A DNA stretch of 64,000 nt from Rhodococcus jostii RHA1. Its GTDB lineage: Bacteria; Actinomycetota; Actinomycetes; Mycobacteriales; Mycobacteriaceae. The stretch spans positions 2,232,001 to 2,296,000 of the forward strand of contig NC_008268.1 in NCBI RefSeq assembly GCF_000014565.1, given 5' to 3'. Position numbers and translations under genes: made by a program. Positions 38,917-48,390 of the stretch are shown here, one piece after another (the stretch's first letter is position 1; each line of letters starts with the position of its first letter). The notes under the pieces are model-generated. The model saw nothing but the letters and a program-made list of their open reading frames with translations, ran no database searches and was not told the DNA's origin.

Positions 38917-39630
38917 GTGGCACGCAAGCCCACACCCCCCGGAACCCAGCAACCCACGAGCGTCGGGCACATCCTCGACCTCGTCCGCGGAGCAGTTCCG
39001 CCCCTGCACCCGGCCGGGCTGCCCTTCGTCCTCGCACCCCTCGGTGTGGCCGTCCTCGGCCGCAAGCGCAAGTGGGTCCGGCGCGGAGCGCTGACCTCCG
39101 CCGCAGCGTGCGCCGCGTTCTTCCGGCATCCGCACCGCGTTCCGCCGAACCGCGTCGGCGTCGTAGTCGCACCCGCCGACGGCGAGGTCGCGCTCGTCGA
39201 CTCCGCGGTCCCGCCGGCCGAACTCGACATGGGCACCGAGCCGCTCCCCCGGGTCAGCATCTTCCTGTCCGTGCTCGACGTGCACGTCCAGCGCAGTCCT
39301 GTCGGCGGTGAGGTCACGAAGGTCGTCCACCGGCCGGGCCAGTTCCTCTCCGCCGATCTCGCCGACGCCAGCGAGGTCAACGAACGCAACAGCATGCTGC
39401 TGCACACCCCAGAGGGCCACGACGTCGCCGTCGTGCAGATCGCCGGTCTGCTCGCCCGCCGGATCGTCTGCGACGCCAAGGTCGGCGACACCCTCCCGAT
39501 CGGTGACACATACGGCCTGATCCGGTTCGGTTCCCGCGTCGACACGTACTTCCCGGCGGGCACCACGTTGCTCGCCGAGCGAGGGCAACGGACGATCGGT
39601 GCCGAGACCGTCATCGCTCAACTGCCGTGA
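38917..39630 (+). CDS. psd: phosphatidylserine decarboxylase proenzyme
   Basis: 237 residues. It converts phosphatidylserine to phosphatidylethanolamine at the membrane. [26 protein letters not shown] and the self-cleavage site FGS (Gly205-Ser206 in LIRFGSRVD), whose Ser becomes the pyruvoyl group, are present. The size is that of the short archaeal/actinobacterial type. GTG 38917 was chosen because [14 protein letters not shown] starts the conserved part and TTAGAGGAG precedes it; ATG 38872 would add 15 residues. It overlaps pssA by four bases. Confidence 0.92.
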   Translation: MARKPTPPGTQQPTSVGHILDLVRGAVPPLHPAGLPFVLAPLGVAVLGRKRKWVRRGALTSAAACAAFFRHPHRVPPNRVGVVVAPADGEVALVDSAVPPAELDMGTEPLPRVSIFLSVLDVHVQRSPVGGEVTKVVHRPGQFLSADLADASEVNERNSMLLHTPEGHDVAVVQIAGLLARRIVCDAKVGDTLPIGDTYGLIRFGSRVDTYFPAGTTLLAERGQRTIGAETVIAQLP

Positions 39631-40490
39631 TCGCCAACGCGAAGCAACAGCGGAGAGGTCGACCCCAGCAGGCGGTCCGGCTCCTGCCGAGCGTGGTCAC
39701 GATCCTCGCGCTGTGCGCGGGGCTGTCCGCCGTCAAGTTCGCGCTCGACGGCGACCTGGGAACAGCGTTGGCCATGATCGGTGCGGCCGCGGTCCTCGAC
39801 TCGCTCGACGGCCGGATCGCGCGGATGCTCGACGCCACCAGCAAGATGGGTGCCGAACTGGATTCGCTCGCCGATTCCATCTCGTTCGGCGTCGCCCCGG
39901 CCCTCGTCCTCTACGTCACGCTGCTCGACGGTCAGAGTTTCGGCTGGATCATCGCCCTGATCTACGCGGTGAGCATCGTGCTGCGGCTGGCCCGGTTCAA
40001 CACGCTCCTCGACGAGGACGACATGCCCGGCTACGCCAACGAGTACTTCACGGGTGTCCCGGCGCCCGCGGGTGCGCTGGTCGCGCTGACCCCGCTGGCT
40101 GCCGCGGCGCAGTGGGGCGACGGCTGGTGGTCGTCGTATCCCGTCGTCGTGGCGTGGACCGTGATCTCCGCGGCGCTGATCGTCAGCCGGATCCCCACAC
40201 TCGCGCTGAAGACGGTGTCGGTGCCCCCGCACATGGCGGCCGGTCTGCTCGTCCTCGTGGCGCTCGCGGCGGCGGCTCTGGTCACCTACCCGTACATCCT
40301 GCTGATCGCGCTCGTCGCGGTGTACCTCGGGCACATTCCGTTCGCGGTCCACTCCAAGCGGTGGGTGGCCGCGCGACCCGAGACGTGGGACATCAAGCCG
40401 TCCGAGCGGCGGGCCATCCGGCGTCAGCCCGACGCCCGCGGCAGGCGATCCGCCGCACGGCTCGGACTGCGCCGTCCCCGGGCCCGATAG
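39627..40490 (+). CDS. pssA: CDP-diacylglycerol-serine O-phosphatidyltransferase
   Basis: 287 residues with about eight membrane helices. The CDP-alcohol phosphotransferase motif D-x2-DG-x2-AR-x8-G-x3-D-x3-D is complete in [14 protein letters not shown] followed by [11 protein letters not shown]. It makes phosphatidylserine, the substrate of the preceding decarboxylase; GTG overlaps the psd stop (GTGA), so the two steps are translationally coupled. The C-terminal 40 residues are Arg-rich and cytoplasmic. Confidence 0.94.
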   Translation: MIANAKQQRRGRPQQAVRLLPSVVTILALCAGLSAVKFALDGDLGTALAMIGAAAVLDSLDGRIARMLDATSKMGAELDSLADSISFGVAPALVLYVTLLDGQSFGWIIALIYAVSIVLRLARFNTLLDEDDMPGYANEYFTGVPAPAGALVALTPLAAAAQWGDGWWSSYPVVVAWTVISAALIVSRIPTLALKTVSVPPHMAAGLLVLVALAAAALVTYPYILLIALVAVYLGHIPFAVHSKRWVAARPETWDIKPSERRAIRRQPDARGRRSAARLGLRRPRAR

Positions 40491-40517
40491 TTCGCTCCCG
40501 CACGTAGGCTCGACGGC

Positions 40518-42701
40518 GTGACCTCACCGGAACTCGCGCTCACAGTCCGACTGAACACCTCGGCCGCCGACACCCGGCGCGGCGTGGTCCGGCTGCATCC
40601 GGAAGCCCTGGCCGCGCTCGGCCTCCGCGAGTGGGACGCGATCGCCCTCGTCGGCGCGCGCCGCACCGCCGCGGTGGCGGGTCGCGCGCCCGCCGGAACC
40701 CCCACCGGGACTGCACTCCTCGACGACGTGACGCTGTCCAACGCCGGGCTGACGGAGAACAGCACGGTCGTCGTGACACCGGTGACGGTGTACGGCGGGA
40801 AGACGGTGACGGTCAGCGGGTCGAATCTGGCCGTCAACTCCGTCTCCGACGTCACCCTGCGTCACGCCCTGCTCGGCAAGGTCCTCACGGTCGGCGACAC
40901 GGTGTCGCTGCTCCCCCGCGATCTGGGCCCCGGCACCAGCACCGCCCCCGCGACGCAGGCACTGTCCCGGACGTTCGGTGTCGCGTGGACATCGGAGTTG
41001 CTCACCGTCACCGGGGTCGACCCGGCCGGCGGTCCGGTGAGCGTGCAGCCCAACACCGCGGTCGGGTGGGGCGAGGGTGTGCGCGCAACGGTGTCCGCGG
41101 CCCCGACCCGGTTGCCCGCGCCGCCCGTCCGGCCCGCCGAGGAGGTGCCCCCGGTTCCGGTCGAGGACCTGGTGGGTGCCCACACGCAGGCAGCCAAACT
41201 CACCGAGTGGCTCGGACTGGCACTCGACGAACCCGAACTGCTCCGCAAGCTCGGGGCCTCACCCCATCTGGGTGTCCTGGTGACCGGGCCCGCCGGTGTC
41301 GGGAAGGCGACGCTCGCCCGAGCGGTACTCGCATCCCGGCGACTGGTCGAACTCGACGGGCCCAGTGCCGGCGCGTTGGAAGCCGACTCACGGTTGCAGC
41401 GGGTCACCGCGGCGGTCGACGCGATCCGCAGCGGCGGCGTCCTGCTGATCACCGACATCGATGCCCTGCTGCCTGCCACCCCGGAGCCGGTGTCCGCGCT
41501 GATCGTCGAACAACTCCGCCGCGCAGTCGACACCGTCGGGGTCGCGTTCGTGGCGACGTCGGCGCACCCGGAGTCGGTCGACGCCAGGTTGCGCGGGCAG
41601 GACCTGTGCGACCGTGAACTCACCCTGACCCTGCCCGACGGCTCCACCCGCCGGGCGCTGCTGGAACTGCTTCTGCGGAAGGTCCCCACCGACGGCATCG
41701 CCCTCGAGGCGATCGCGGCCCGCACACCGGGATTCGTCGTCGCTGACCTCGCCGCGCTGTGCCGGGAAGCGGCCCTGCGCGCCGCTTCACGCGCGGCCAG
41801 GAAACCCGTCGACCCGGCACTCACACAGGACGACCTGCTCGGCGCACTCGACGTCATCCGCCCGCTGTCGCGGTCGGGCAGCGAGGAACTCGCGATCGGC
41901 ACCCTCACCCTCGACGACGTCGGGGACATGGTGGAGACCAAGCAGGCGCTGACCGAGGCGGTCCTGTGGCCGTTGCAGCATCCGGATTCGTTCGCCCGCC
42001 TCGGCGTCGATCCCCCGCGCGGAGTGCTGCTGTACGGTCCGCCCGGTTGCGGCAAGACCTATCTCGTTCGGGCGCTGGCAAGTTCGGGACATCTGAGTGT
42101 GCACGCCGTCAAGGGCGCCGAGCTGATGGACAAGTGGGTGGGCGCGTCCGAGAAGGCGGTCCGCGAACTGTTCCAGCGGGCACGGGATTCGGCCCCGTCG
42201 CTGATCTTCCTCGACGAGGTGGACGCCCTCGCGCCGCGGCGCGGCCAGAGCTCCGACTCCGGGGTGTCCGACCGGGTGGTGGCCGCCCTGCTCACCGAAC
42301 TCGACGGCGTCGAACCGCTGCGCGACGTGGTGGTCGTCGGTGCCACCAACCGTCCCGACCTCATCGATCCCGCGTTGCTGCGCCCCGGCCGCCTGGAGCG
42401 GCTGGTGTTCGTGCCGCCGCCGGACGGCGAGGCCCGCCGCGCGATCCTGCGCACATCCGGGAAGTCGGTGCCCCTCGCCGACGACGTCGACCTCGACGCC
42501 CTCGCCGACGACCTCGACGGCTACTCGGCCGCCGACTGCTCGGCGCTGCTGCGGGAAGCCGCGCTGGCCGCCATGCGCCGGAACATCGACGCGGCCGACG
42601 TCACCGCGGCCGACGTGGCCGAGGCACGCGAAAAGGTGCGCCCCTCACTCGATCCCGAGCAAGTGGCGCACCTCGAGTCCTATGCGCTGTCGCGCCCGTG
42701 A
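40518..42701 (+). CDS. Cdc48-like tandem AAA ATPase
   Basis: 727 residues. The N domain (1-190) is a Cdc48-type double-psi barrel (VRLHPEALAALGLREWDAIA). The first AAA domain has Walker A GPAGVGKA (257-264), with Ala instead of Ser/Thr after Lys, and Walker B ITDID (311-315), lacking the catalytic Glu. The second has intact GPPGCGKT (about 506-513), LIFLDEVDAL, and arginine fingers near ATNRPDLIDPALLRPGRLE. So only the second ring is likely hydrolytic. It matches Rv0435c, found next to pssA/psd in mycobacteria too. It probably unfolds or remodels proteins. Its TGA stop is in the palindromic repeat. Confidence 0.92.
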   Translation: MTSPELALTVRLNTSAADTRRGVVRLHPEALAALGLREWDAIALVGARRTAAVAGRAPAGTPTGTALLDDVTLSNAGLTENSTVVVTPVTVYGGKTVTVSGSNLAVNSVSDVTLRHALLGKVLTVGDTVSLLPRDLGPGTSTAPATQALSRTFGVAWTSELLTVTGVDPAGGPVSVQPNTAVGWGEGVRATVSAAPTRLPAPPVRPAEEVPPVPVEDLVGAHTQAAKLTEWLGLALDEPELLRKLGASPHLGVLVTGPAGVGKATLARAVLASRRLVELDGPSAGALEADSRLQRVTAAVDAIRSGGVLLITDIDALLPATPEPVSALIVEQLRRAVDTVGVAFVATSAHPESVDARLRGQDLCDRELTLTLPDGSTRRALLELLLRKVPTDGIALEAIAARTPGFVVADLAALCREAALRAASRAARKPVDPALTQDDLLGALDVIRPLSRSGSEELAIGTLTLDDVGDMVETKQALTEAVLWPLQHPDSFARLGVDPPRGVLLYGPPGCGKTYLVRALASSGHLSVHAVKGAELMDKWVGASEKAVRELFQRARDSAPSLIFLDEVDALAPRRGQSSDSGVSDRVVAALLTELDGVEPLRDVVVVGATNRPDLIDPALLRPGRLERLVFVPPPDGEARRAILRTSGKSVPLADDVDLDALADDLDGYSAADCSALLREAALAAMRRNIDAADVTAADVAEAREKVRPSLDPEQVAHLESYALSRP

Positions 42702-42739
42702 GTACTTGTTAACCGCGGGCGGTTAAGAAGTACTCACGG
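42696..42739. repeat. convergent-gene palindrome, copy 2
   Basis: Arms CCGTGAGTACTT and AAGTACTCACGG, inner arms AACCGC/GCGGTT, 44 bp like copy 1. The TGA inside the left arm (42699-42701) is the stop of the AAA ATPase gene. The convergent gene ends at 42741, one base beyond the right arm. Confidence 0.85.
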
Positions 42740-42740
42740 G

Positions 42741-43493
42741 TCAGGACCAGCGGCCGAGCAGCGTGGCCGCGTGTGCGGCGAGGGCGGCCTGGAAGAACGG
42801 CCCGAAGCTCACCCGAGCGACGCCGAGCGGCCCGAAGCTCGCCGGATCGTCCTGATCGGGCAGACCGATGGCGTTGACGGGCAGCGGCAGCTCCGACGTG
42901 AGCCGCTTCTGGGTGGCGTCGTCGTGACGGCCCACGGGGTACAGCACGTCGGCCCCGGCCTCGGCGGCGAGCTTCAGCCGAGCGATCGCGCGGTCGACAC
43001 GGTCGGACTCGTCGCCCACCTGCTTCACGAACAGGTCGGTGCGCGCATTCACGACCACGTGGACCCCGGCGGCGTCGGCCGCCTGCCGCAGCCCTCCGAC
43101 GAAGTCGGCGTGCTCCTGCGGTTCGCGGAGACGCCCGCCCTCGCTGTGGACCGTGTCCTCGATGTTCAGGCCCACGGCTCCCGCGCCGATCAGACCTTCG
43201 ATCAGCCGGGCGGGCTCGAGCCCGTATCCCGATTCGATGTCGACCGACAGCGGCAACTCCACCGCTGCGGTGATCTGCGAGATGCGGTGCAGCAGCTCGT
43301 CGAACGTGATCCCCTCGTTGTCGGGCTTGCCGATCGAGTCGGATACCGGGTGGCTTCCGACTGTCAGCGCCTGAAACCCAGCGGACACAGCCAGATTCGC
43401 GGACCAGGCATCCCACACGGTGGGCAGGATGACGGGGTTGCCGGGCTGGTGCAGCCCCAGCAGGGTGGTGGCCTTCTCGTTGATCGACGTCAT
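42741..43493 (-). CDS. isocitrate lyase / PEP phosphomutase family protein
   Basis: 250 residues, TIM barrel. TVWDAWSANLAVSAGFQALT, LSVDIESGYG, GLNIEDTV and NARTDLF follow the PEP-mutase/ICL superfamily; the usual Cys of the lyases (KKCGH) is absent, so it belongs to the broad oxaloacetate-decarboxylase/PEP-mutase-like subgroup. It binds Mg and a 2-oxo or enol acid. Function is not assignable. GAGGAGCCCACCT precedes ATG. Confidence 0.85.
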   Translation of the reverse strand: MTSINEKATTLLGLHQPGNPVILPTVWDAWSANLAVSAGFQALTVGSHPVSDSIGKPDNEGITFDELLHRISQITAAVELPLSVDIESGYGLEPARLIEGLIGAGAVGLNIEDTVHSEGGRLREPQEHADFVGGLRQAADAAGVHVVVNARTDLFVKQVGDESDRVDRAIARLKLAAEAGADVLYPVGRHDDATQKRLTSELPLPVNAIGLPDQDDPASFGPLGVARVSFGPFFQAALAAHAATLLGRWS

Positions 43494-43605
43494 AGGTGGG
43501 CTCCTCGCCTCGGTTGTATTCGATCGGAGTCGTTCTCGGGCACGCCTTCGGTGCCAACGCCGGGTTCGCCATTTCCATTCCTACCCGCTCGAGTACCGTG
43601 AGCGA

Positions 43606-44946
43606 ATGGACTTCCGGGAACCTCTGTCGGCCGCAGCTGCTCTCGCGTCCGGTGCACTCGCCGGTTTCGTCCTCACCAATCCCCGCAACCGGGCCTGGAC
43701 GATCAACGCGTCCGACCGGGAGATCGAGCGGTGGCTCAGCAGCCAGCCGACGGGTGTGGTGGTGGCTCTCGTTCTCGCCGTCGTCGCGGTGGCCGGTCTG
43801 CAACGGTCCGGCTCCCGGCGAGTGTCGTGGATCCTGGCGGCGGCGTGCGCGCTCGCCCTGATCGGCGCGCGCTGGGCGGTGCCGAATGCCGGCGGGGTCG
43901 ACACGCTGATCGCCCTGCACTTCGCGAAGACCGCGACCGCCGGGTTCCTGCTCGGCGCGGCGGTCGCCGCGGTGTGGGGTCGCTGGGTGTCGCAGCTGGC
44001 GCTGACTCTCGGTGTCACGAGCGCGTTCCTTCTCGCGAGTGTGCAGCGACTGCCGCGCAGTGACACCGCGTATGTCGAGCCCGCGAGTATGAGCACCTCC
44101 GCGATCGGCGAACCCCCGCAGTGGCTGCTGCTCGGAGTTCTCGTGCTCGCGCTCGCATCGGCCGTGGTGGCGCGGTCGCAGTTCCGGGTGCAGCGTCCGG
44201 ACCGGAAGACTCTGCTGACCGCGTTGGTCGGGGCCCTGGCTCTCGCCCTGCTCAACCGGTTGTTCGGGGCGTGGATCGACGATCAGGAATTCGGCGAACC
44301 CCTGACGGTCTGGCTGATCGTCGCGTTCTCGCTCGCCGTGATTCTGACGGCCACGGTGCTGATCGCACGCCGGTTCCCGGGGATCGACGGACGCTTCCTT
44401 CTCGCCGCGACCGGTGTCACCGCCGCGGCCGTGCTCGTCCTCGACGACCTGCGGACTCCGCGGGTGACGACGCCCGCGCCTGCGTTGCTGGCGGTCGGCG
44501 TCGTCGCTCTCGCCGCGGGTATCGCGGTGGCGGTCCGGGTCCCGCCGAAGTGGCGGCGCCCGCAGTGGGGACTCTGCCTTGCCGCCGTCGTTCCGCTGCT
44601 CGCCGCCGTGTGGCCCGACTTCGGCGACGACGGAGTCGCTCTGCTGATCCGGCTGGCCGTGCTGGGTTGCGGTGCGGGTTTCGCGCTCGCCGCCGCGCTG
44701 CCGGGGTCGGCACCGGTCGCGGTACTCGGTTTCGCGTTGCCGTTCGCGTCGCTGGTGTTCGTGGCGGCGACCACTGTTCCCCGCAGCCGGGTGGTTTACT
44801 CGGGTGCGAGCAGCGAACACCGTCTGCCATCATCGCCTGCCTCGACCGCCGCGTCCGACCATCTCGTCGGCTTCGTGATGCTGCTCGTCGTCGCGTTCTG
44901 CGTCTACTCGGTGCACGAGCGGCGCAGTACGCCGGACGGCAGCTAG
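43606..44946 (+). CDS. polytopic membrane protein, unknown function
   Basis: 446 residues with about twelve hydrophobic segments (e.g. LSAAAALASGALAGFVL, VVVALVLAVVAVAGLQ, VWLIVAFSLAVILTATVLIA). No transporter or enzyme motif is recognisable. An extracytoplasmic loop near residue 150 (RLPRSDTAYVEPASMSTSAI) and another near 400 are polar. The ATG gives an N-terminus that enters the membrane almost at once. It overlaps the convergent Nudix gene by four bases. Probably actinobacterium-specific. Confidence 0.75.
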   Translation: MDFREPLSAAAALASGALAGFVLTNPRNRAWTINASDREIERWLSSQPTGVVVALVLAVVAVAGLQRSGSRRVSWILAAACALALIGARWAVPNAGGVDTLIALHFAKTATAGFLLGAAVAAVWGRWVSQLALTLGVTSAFLLASVQRLPRSDTAYVEPASMSTSAIGEPPQWLLLGVLVLALASAVVARSQFRVQRPDRKTLLTALVGALALALLNRLFGAWIDDQEFGEPLTVWLIVAFSLAVILTATVLIARRFPGIDGRFLLAATGVTAAAVLVLDDLRTPRVTTPAPALLAVGVVALAAGIAVAVRVPPKWRRPQWGLCLAAVVPLLAAVWPDFGDDGVALLIRLAVLGCGAGFALAAALPGSAPVAVLGFALPFASLVFVAATTVPRSRVVYSGASSEHRLPSSPASTAASDHLVGFVMLLVVAFCVYSVHERRSTPDGS

Positions 44947-45359
44947 TCGAGGAGGCCGAGCGCCTGCAGCCGGCGGAACACGAGCATCGAGCCGGGCGCG
45001 ACGTCGGGCATGGCCGCGTATTCGTCGACGGTGAAGTACCGGAGTTCGGCGATCTCGCTCGTCGGCCGCGGCTCGGCGCTCAGTTCGGCGAGGAAGCAGG
45101 TCATGTGCAGGTCGGTGCCCTCGGGATGTCCGTACGCGGGCGCCTCGAAGACCCCCAGATGTTCGAGCGTCCCGTCGACGATTCCGGCGTCGAGTTCCTC
45201 CCGGATCTCGCGGTGCAGAGCCTGTTCGGCATTCTCGCCCGGATCGATCTTTCCGCCTGCCATGTAGAACGCGGTCTTCCCCACCGATCGGGTCTGGAGG
45301 AGTTTCCGGTCGCGGATGTGGGCGAGCGCGGCGGTTCGGATCTCGGCAGGCACCGTCAC
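44943..45359 (-). CDS. Nudix hydrolase
   Basis: 138 residues. The Nudix box is complete: GKIDPGENAEQALHREIREE followed by L (G-x5-E-x7-RE-U-x-EE). It hydrolyses a nucleoside diphosphate derivative with Mg. GTG 45359 (VTVPAEIRTAALAHI) was chosen as it starts the first beta strand; the frame runs 12 codons further upstream without a good start. It is divergent from the Mrp operon with a 196-bp gap. Confidence 0.88.
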   Translation of the reverse strand: MTVPAEIRTAALAHIRDRKLLQTRSVGKTAFYMAGGKIDPGENAEQALHREIREELDAGIVDGTLEHLGVFEAPAYGHPEGTDLHMTCFLAELSAEPRPTSEIAELRYFTVDEYAAMPDVAPGSMLVFRRLQALGLLD

Positions 45360-45470
45360 AAGATAGAACAATCCGGCAGGCCGCCCATAACACAATGCGC
45401 CCCATTAGTCCGATTTGCCGCGATTGTGAGTCCGAATAATCGACCCAGTAGGATGTACCCCGTAGCCCAA

Positions 45471-45487
45471 TTCGCTAGCTAAGCGAA
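45471..45487. promoter_or_regulatory. dyad in the leader of the Mrp operon
   Basis: TTCGCT and AGCGAA flank a 5-base centre, about 70 bases before the mrpA start. The position suits an operator or a transcript-start element. No known regulator is implied. Confidence 0.35.
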
Positions 45488-45555
45488 CGGTCTACACGAC
45501 TCGGTTCGTTTCGTTCCGACACCCCGCCGCCCGCTGACCCCCGACGGAGTGCCTT

Positions 45556-48390
45556 TTGCTTGCTGTTCTGCTCGCCCATGCCGTTGCCGCCGTTCTGGCT
45601 CCGCTTGTGGTGCGCAAGTTCGGCCGCAACGGTTTCTACCCTCTCTCCCTCGTCCCGCTGGCGTCACTCGGATGGGTGATCGCGAACTGGGGCACGGAGC
45701 AGACCGTGTCCATCGTGTGGGCTCCGGGCCTGTCGATGGACCTCGACTTCTGGTTCGATCCGCTGGCCGCGATCATGTCGGTGCTGGTGCTGGGCATCGG
45801 CACGCTGATCCTGGTCTACTGCTCGCGCTACTTCACCGACGACGAACCCCGGCTCGGCATCTTCGCCGCCGAGATGGTGGCCTTCGCCGGCGCCATGTTC
45901 GGCCTCGTCGCCAGCGACAACATGTTGCTGCTGTACACGTTCTGGGAACTGACGACGGTCCTGTCGTTCCTGCTGGTCGGGCATTACGCCGAACGCGCGT
46001 CGAGTCGCCGGGCGGCGACGCAAGCGCTGCTCGTCACCACCGCGGGTGGTCTGGCCATGCTGGTCGGCATCATCATCCTCGGCCAGGTGAGTGGCACGTA
46101 CAACCTGTCCGAACTGATCGAGGTCGCACCTCGCGGCTGGCTCGCCGGTGTCGGCGTCGTGCTGGTCCTCATCGGCGCCCTGTCGAAGTCCGCGATCGTG
46201 CCGCTGCACTTCTGGCTGCCCGGAGCGATGGCCGCCCCCACCCCGGTCAGCGGCTACCTGCACGCCGCGGCCATGGTGAAGGCCGGCATCTATCTCGTGG
46301 CCAGACTGTCGCCCGGTTTCGCCGACTCGGCGCCCTGGCGATTCACGATCATCACGCTCGGCCTGCTGACGATGGTCCTCGCCGGGTGGCGGGCGATGCG
46401 CGCCTTCGACCTCAAACTGGTGCTCGCGTTCGGCACCGTCAGCCAGCTCGGTTTCATGATGGTGCTCGTCGGCCTCGGCACCCGCGACGCCGCGCTCGCC
46501 GGCATGACGATGGTGGTCGCCCACGCGATGTTCAAGGCCGCGTTGTTCATGGTGGTCGGCATCATCGACCACACGACAGGCACCCGCGACCTCCGCAAAC
46601 TCGCGCACCTCGGTGACCGTGCGCCCGCGCTCGCGGTCGTCGCCGCACTGGCCGCGGCGAGCATGGCCGGGCTTCCCCCGTTCCTCGGGTTCGTCGGCAA
46701 GGAAGCCGCATTCGACTCCCTGCTGAGCACGACCGTCCTCGCCGACCCGGCGCGGATCGTCACCGTCGGCGTCGTGGTGTTCGGTTCGATCCTGACGCTC
46801 GCCTACAGCGTGCGGTTCATGTGGGGCGCCTTCGGTCGCAAGCGGCTCGCGCGGCCGAGCCCGGCCGTGCTGGGCATGCACGCACCCGGACCGTTGTTCC
46901 TCGCCGCGCCCGCCGTTCTCTCGGTGCTGAGCCTGGCGGCGGGACTCGCGGCGCCGCAGCTCGAGAAGCTGCTGACGCCGTACTCGCAGACCCTGCCCGC
47001 CGAGGGCGTCTCCGACTACCACCTCGCCCTGTGGCACGGCATGAACACCGCGCTGGCACTCACCCTGCTGGTGTTCGCCGTCGGCACCGCGCTCTTCGTG
47101 GCGCAGCGCTGGGTCAACCGGTTGCGGTTCGAGCATCCGCCGCTCGGCAACGCCGACCGCATCTACGACGCGACGCTACGCGGGATGGACGCGCTGTCGA
47201 TGCGGCTGACCGGCGCCACCCAACGCGGTTCGCTGCCGCTGACCCAGGCGACCATCCTCGGCACCCTCGTGGTGGTGCCGCTGGTACTGCTCGTCGTCGG
47301 CACGAATACCGGCGCCGACGTCCGGTTGTGGGATTCGCCGGTGCAGTTCGTGATCGGGCTGATGATGGTCGCGGCCGCGCTCGCCGCCACGGTGATGCGC
47401 AACCGTCTGGCGAGCGTGATCCTCGTCGGTCTCAGCGGCTACGGCTGCGGTGTGCTGTTCGCCCTCCACGGCGCCCCCGACCTCGCACTCACCCAGTTCC
47501 TGGTGGAGACGCTGACCCTCGTCATCTTCGTGCTCGTGTTCCGGAAACTGCCCGCCGAGGTCGACGAGCGACGGGCCATCGGATTCAAGATTCCGCGGGC
47601 GCTGCTGGCGGTCGCGGTCGGTGCCACCATCACCACGATCGGCGCGTACGCCATCAACGCGCGGAACTCGGTGCCGATCTACGAGCGACTCCCCGACGCC
47701 GCGTACTACCTCGGCAACGGCAAGAACGTCGTCAACGTCCTGCTCGTCGACATCCGTGCCTGGGACACGCTCGGCGAGATCTCGGTGCTGCTGGTGGCGG
47801 CCACGGGTGTCGCGAGCCTGGTGTTCCGCAACCGCCGCTTCGGCAGCGCCCCCCGAGTGTCCGACGCCCCCGCGGTCACCGCCGATTCGTCGGCGTCGCA
47901 TTCCGAGACCACGTGGCTGCTCGGCGGCGATCTCATCGATCCGAAACACCGGTCCCTGGTCCTCGAGGTGACGACCCGGCTGATCTTCCCGACCATCATG
48001 GTGTTGTCGGTCTACTTCTTCTTCGCCGGCCACAACGCACCCGGCGGCGGGTTCGCCGGCGGCCTCACGGCCGGTCTCGCGCTGGTCCTGCGATACCTCG
48101 CGGGCGGACGGTACGAACTCGGCGAAACCGTCCCGATCGACGCGGGCAAGATCCTGGGCCTCGGGCTCACCCTTGCCGCGGGCACCGCGCTGGCGTCGCT
48201 GTTCCTCGGCGCCCCGGCACTCTCCTCCGCGGTGTTCGAGGTGACGCTGCCACTGGTCGGCCACGTCAAGATGGTCACCGCCCTGTTCTTCGACCTGGGT
48301 GTGTATCTCATCGTGGTCGGGCTCGTACTCGACGTGCTCCGCAGTCTCGGCGCACGTCTCGACGCACAGATCGAGGTGAACCAGCGATGA
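45556..48390 (+). CDS. mrpA: Mrp cation/proton antiporter subunit A fused to B
   Basis: 944 residues. The first 500 residues are a NuoL/MrpA-type proton channel (GYLHAAAMVKAGIYLVARLS; the Lys and Glu residues of the antiporter family are present), followed by the MrpA-specific middle (GSLPLTQATILGTLVVVPLV) and, from about residue 790, a complete MrpB domain (TRLIFPTIMVLSVYFFFAGH, NAPGGGFAGGLTAG). No separate mrpB gene exists, so A and B are one polypeptide as in other actinobacteria. It exchanges Na+/K+ for H+. The start is TTG with GGAG six bases upstream. Confidence 0.93.
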   Translation: MLAVLLAHAVAAVLAPLVVRKFGRNGFYPLSLVPLASLGWVIANWGTEQTVSIVWAPGLSMDLDFWFDPLAAIMSVLVLGIGTLILVYCSRYFTDDEPRLGIFAAEMVAFAGAMFGLVASDNMLLLYTFWELTTVLSFLLVGHYAERASSRRAATQALLVTTAGGLAMLVGIIILGQVSGTYNLSELIEVAPRGWLAGVGVVLVLIGALSKSAIVPLHFWLPGAMAAPTPVSGYLHAAAMVKAGIYLVARLSPGFADSAPWRFTIITLGLLTMVLAGWRAMRAFDLKLVLAFGTVSQLGFMMVLVGLGTRDAALAGMTMVVAHAMFKAALFMVVGIIDHTTGTRDLRKLAHLGDRAPALAVVAALAAASMAGLPPFLGFVGKEAAFDSLLSTTVLADPARIVTVGVVVFGSILTLAYSVRFMWGAFGRKRLARPSPAVLGMHAPGPLFLAAPAVLSVLSLAAGLAAPQLEKLLTPYSQTLPAEGVSDYHLALWHGMNTALALTLLVFAVGTALFVAQRWVNRLRFEHPPLGNADRIYDATLRGMDALSMRLTGATQRGSLPLTQATILGTLVVVPLVLLVVGTNTGADVRLWDSPVQFVIGLMMVAAALAATVMRNRLASVILVGLSGYGCGVLFALHGAPDLALTQFLVETLTLVIFVLVFRKLPAEVDERRAIGFKIPRALLAVAVGATITTIGAYAINARNSVPIYERLPDAAYYLGNGKNVVNVLLVDIRAWDTLGEISVLLVAATGVASLVFRNRRFGSAPRVSDAPAVTADSSASHSETTWLLGGDLIDPKHRSLVLEVTTRLIFPTIMVLSVYFFFAGHNAPGGGFAGGLTAGLALVLRYLAGGRYELGETVPIDAGKILGLGLTLAAGTALASLFLGAPALSSAVFEVTLPLVGHVKMVTALFFDLGVYLIVVGLVLDVLRSLGARLDAQIEVNQR

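Noticed and set aside
42709..44820. 703-codon minus-strand frame
   Set aside because: Antisense to the membrane protein gene and out of frame with the PEP-mutase-family gene; low-complexity Arg/Glu translation.
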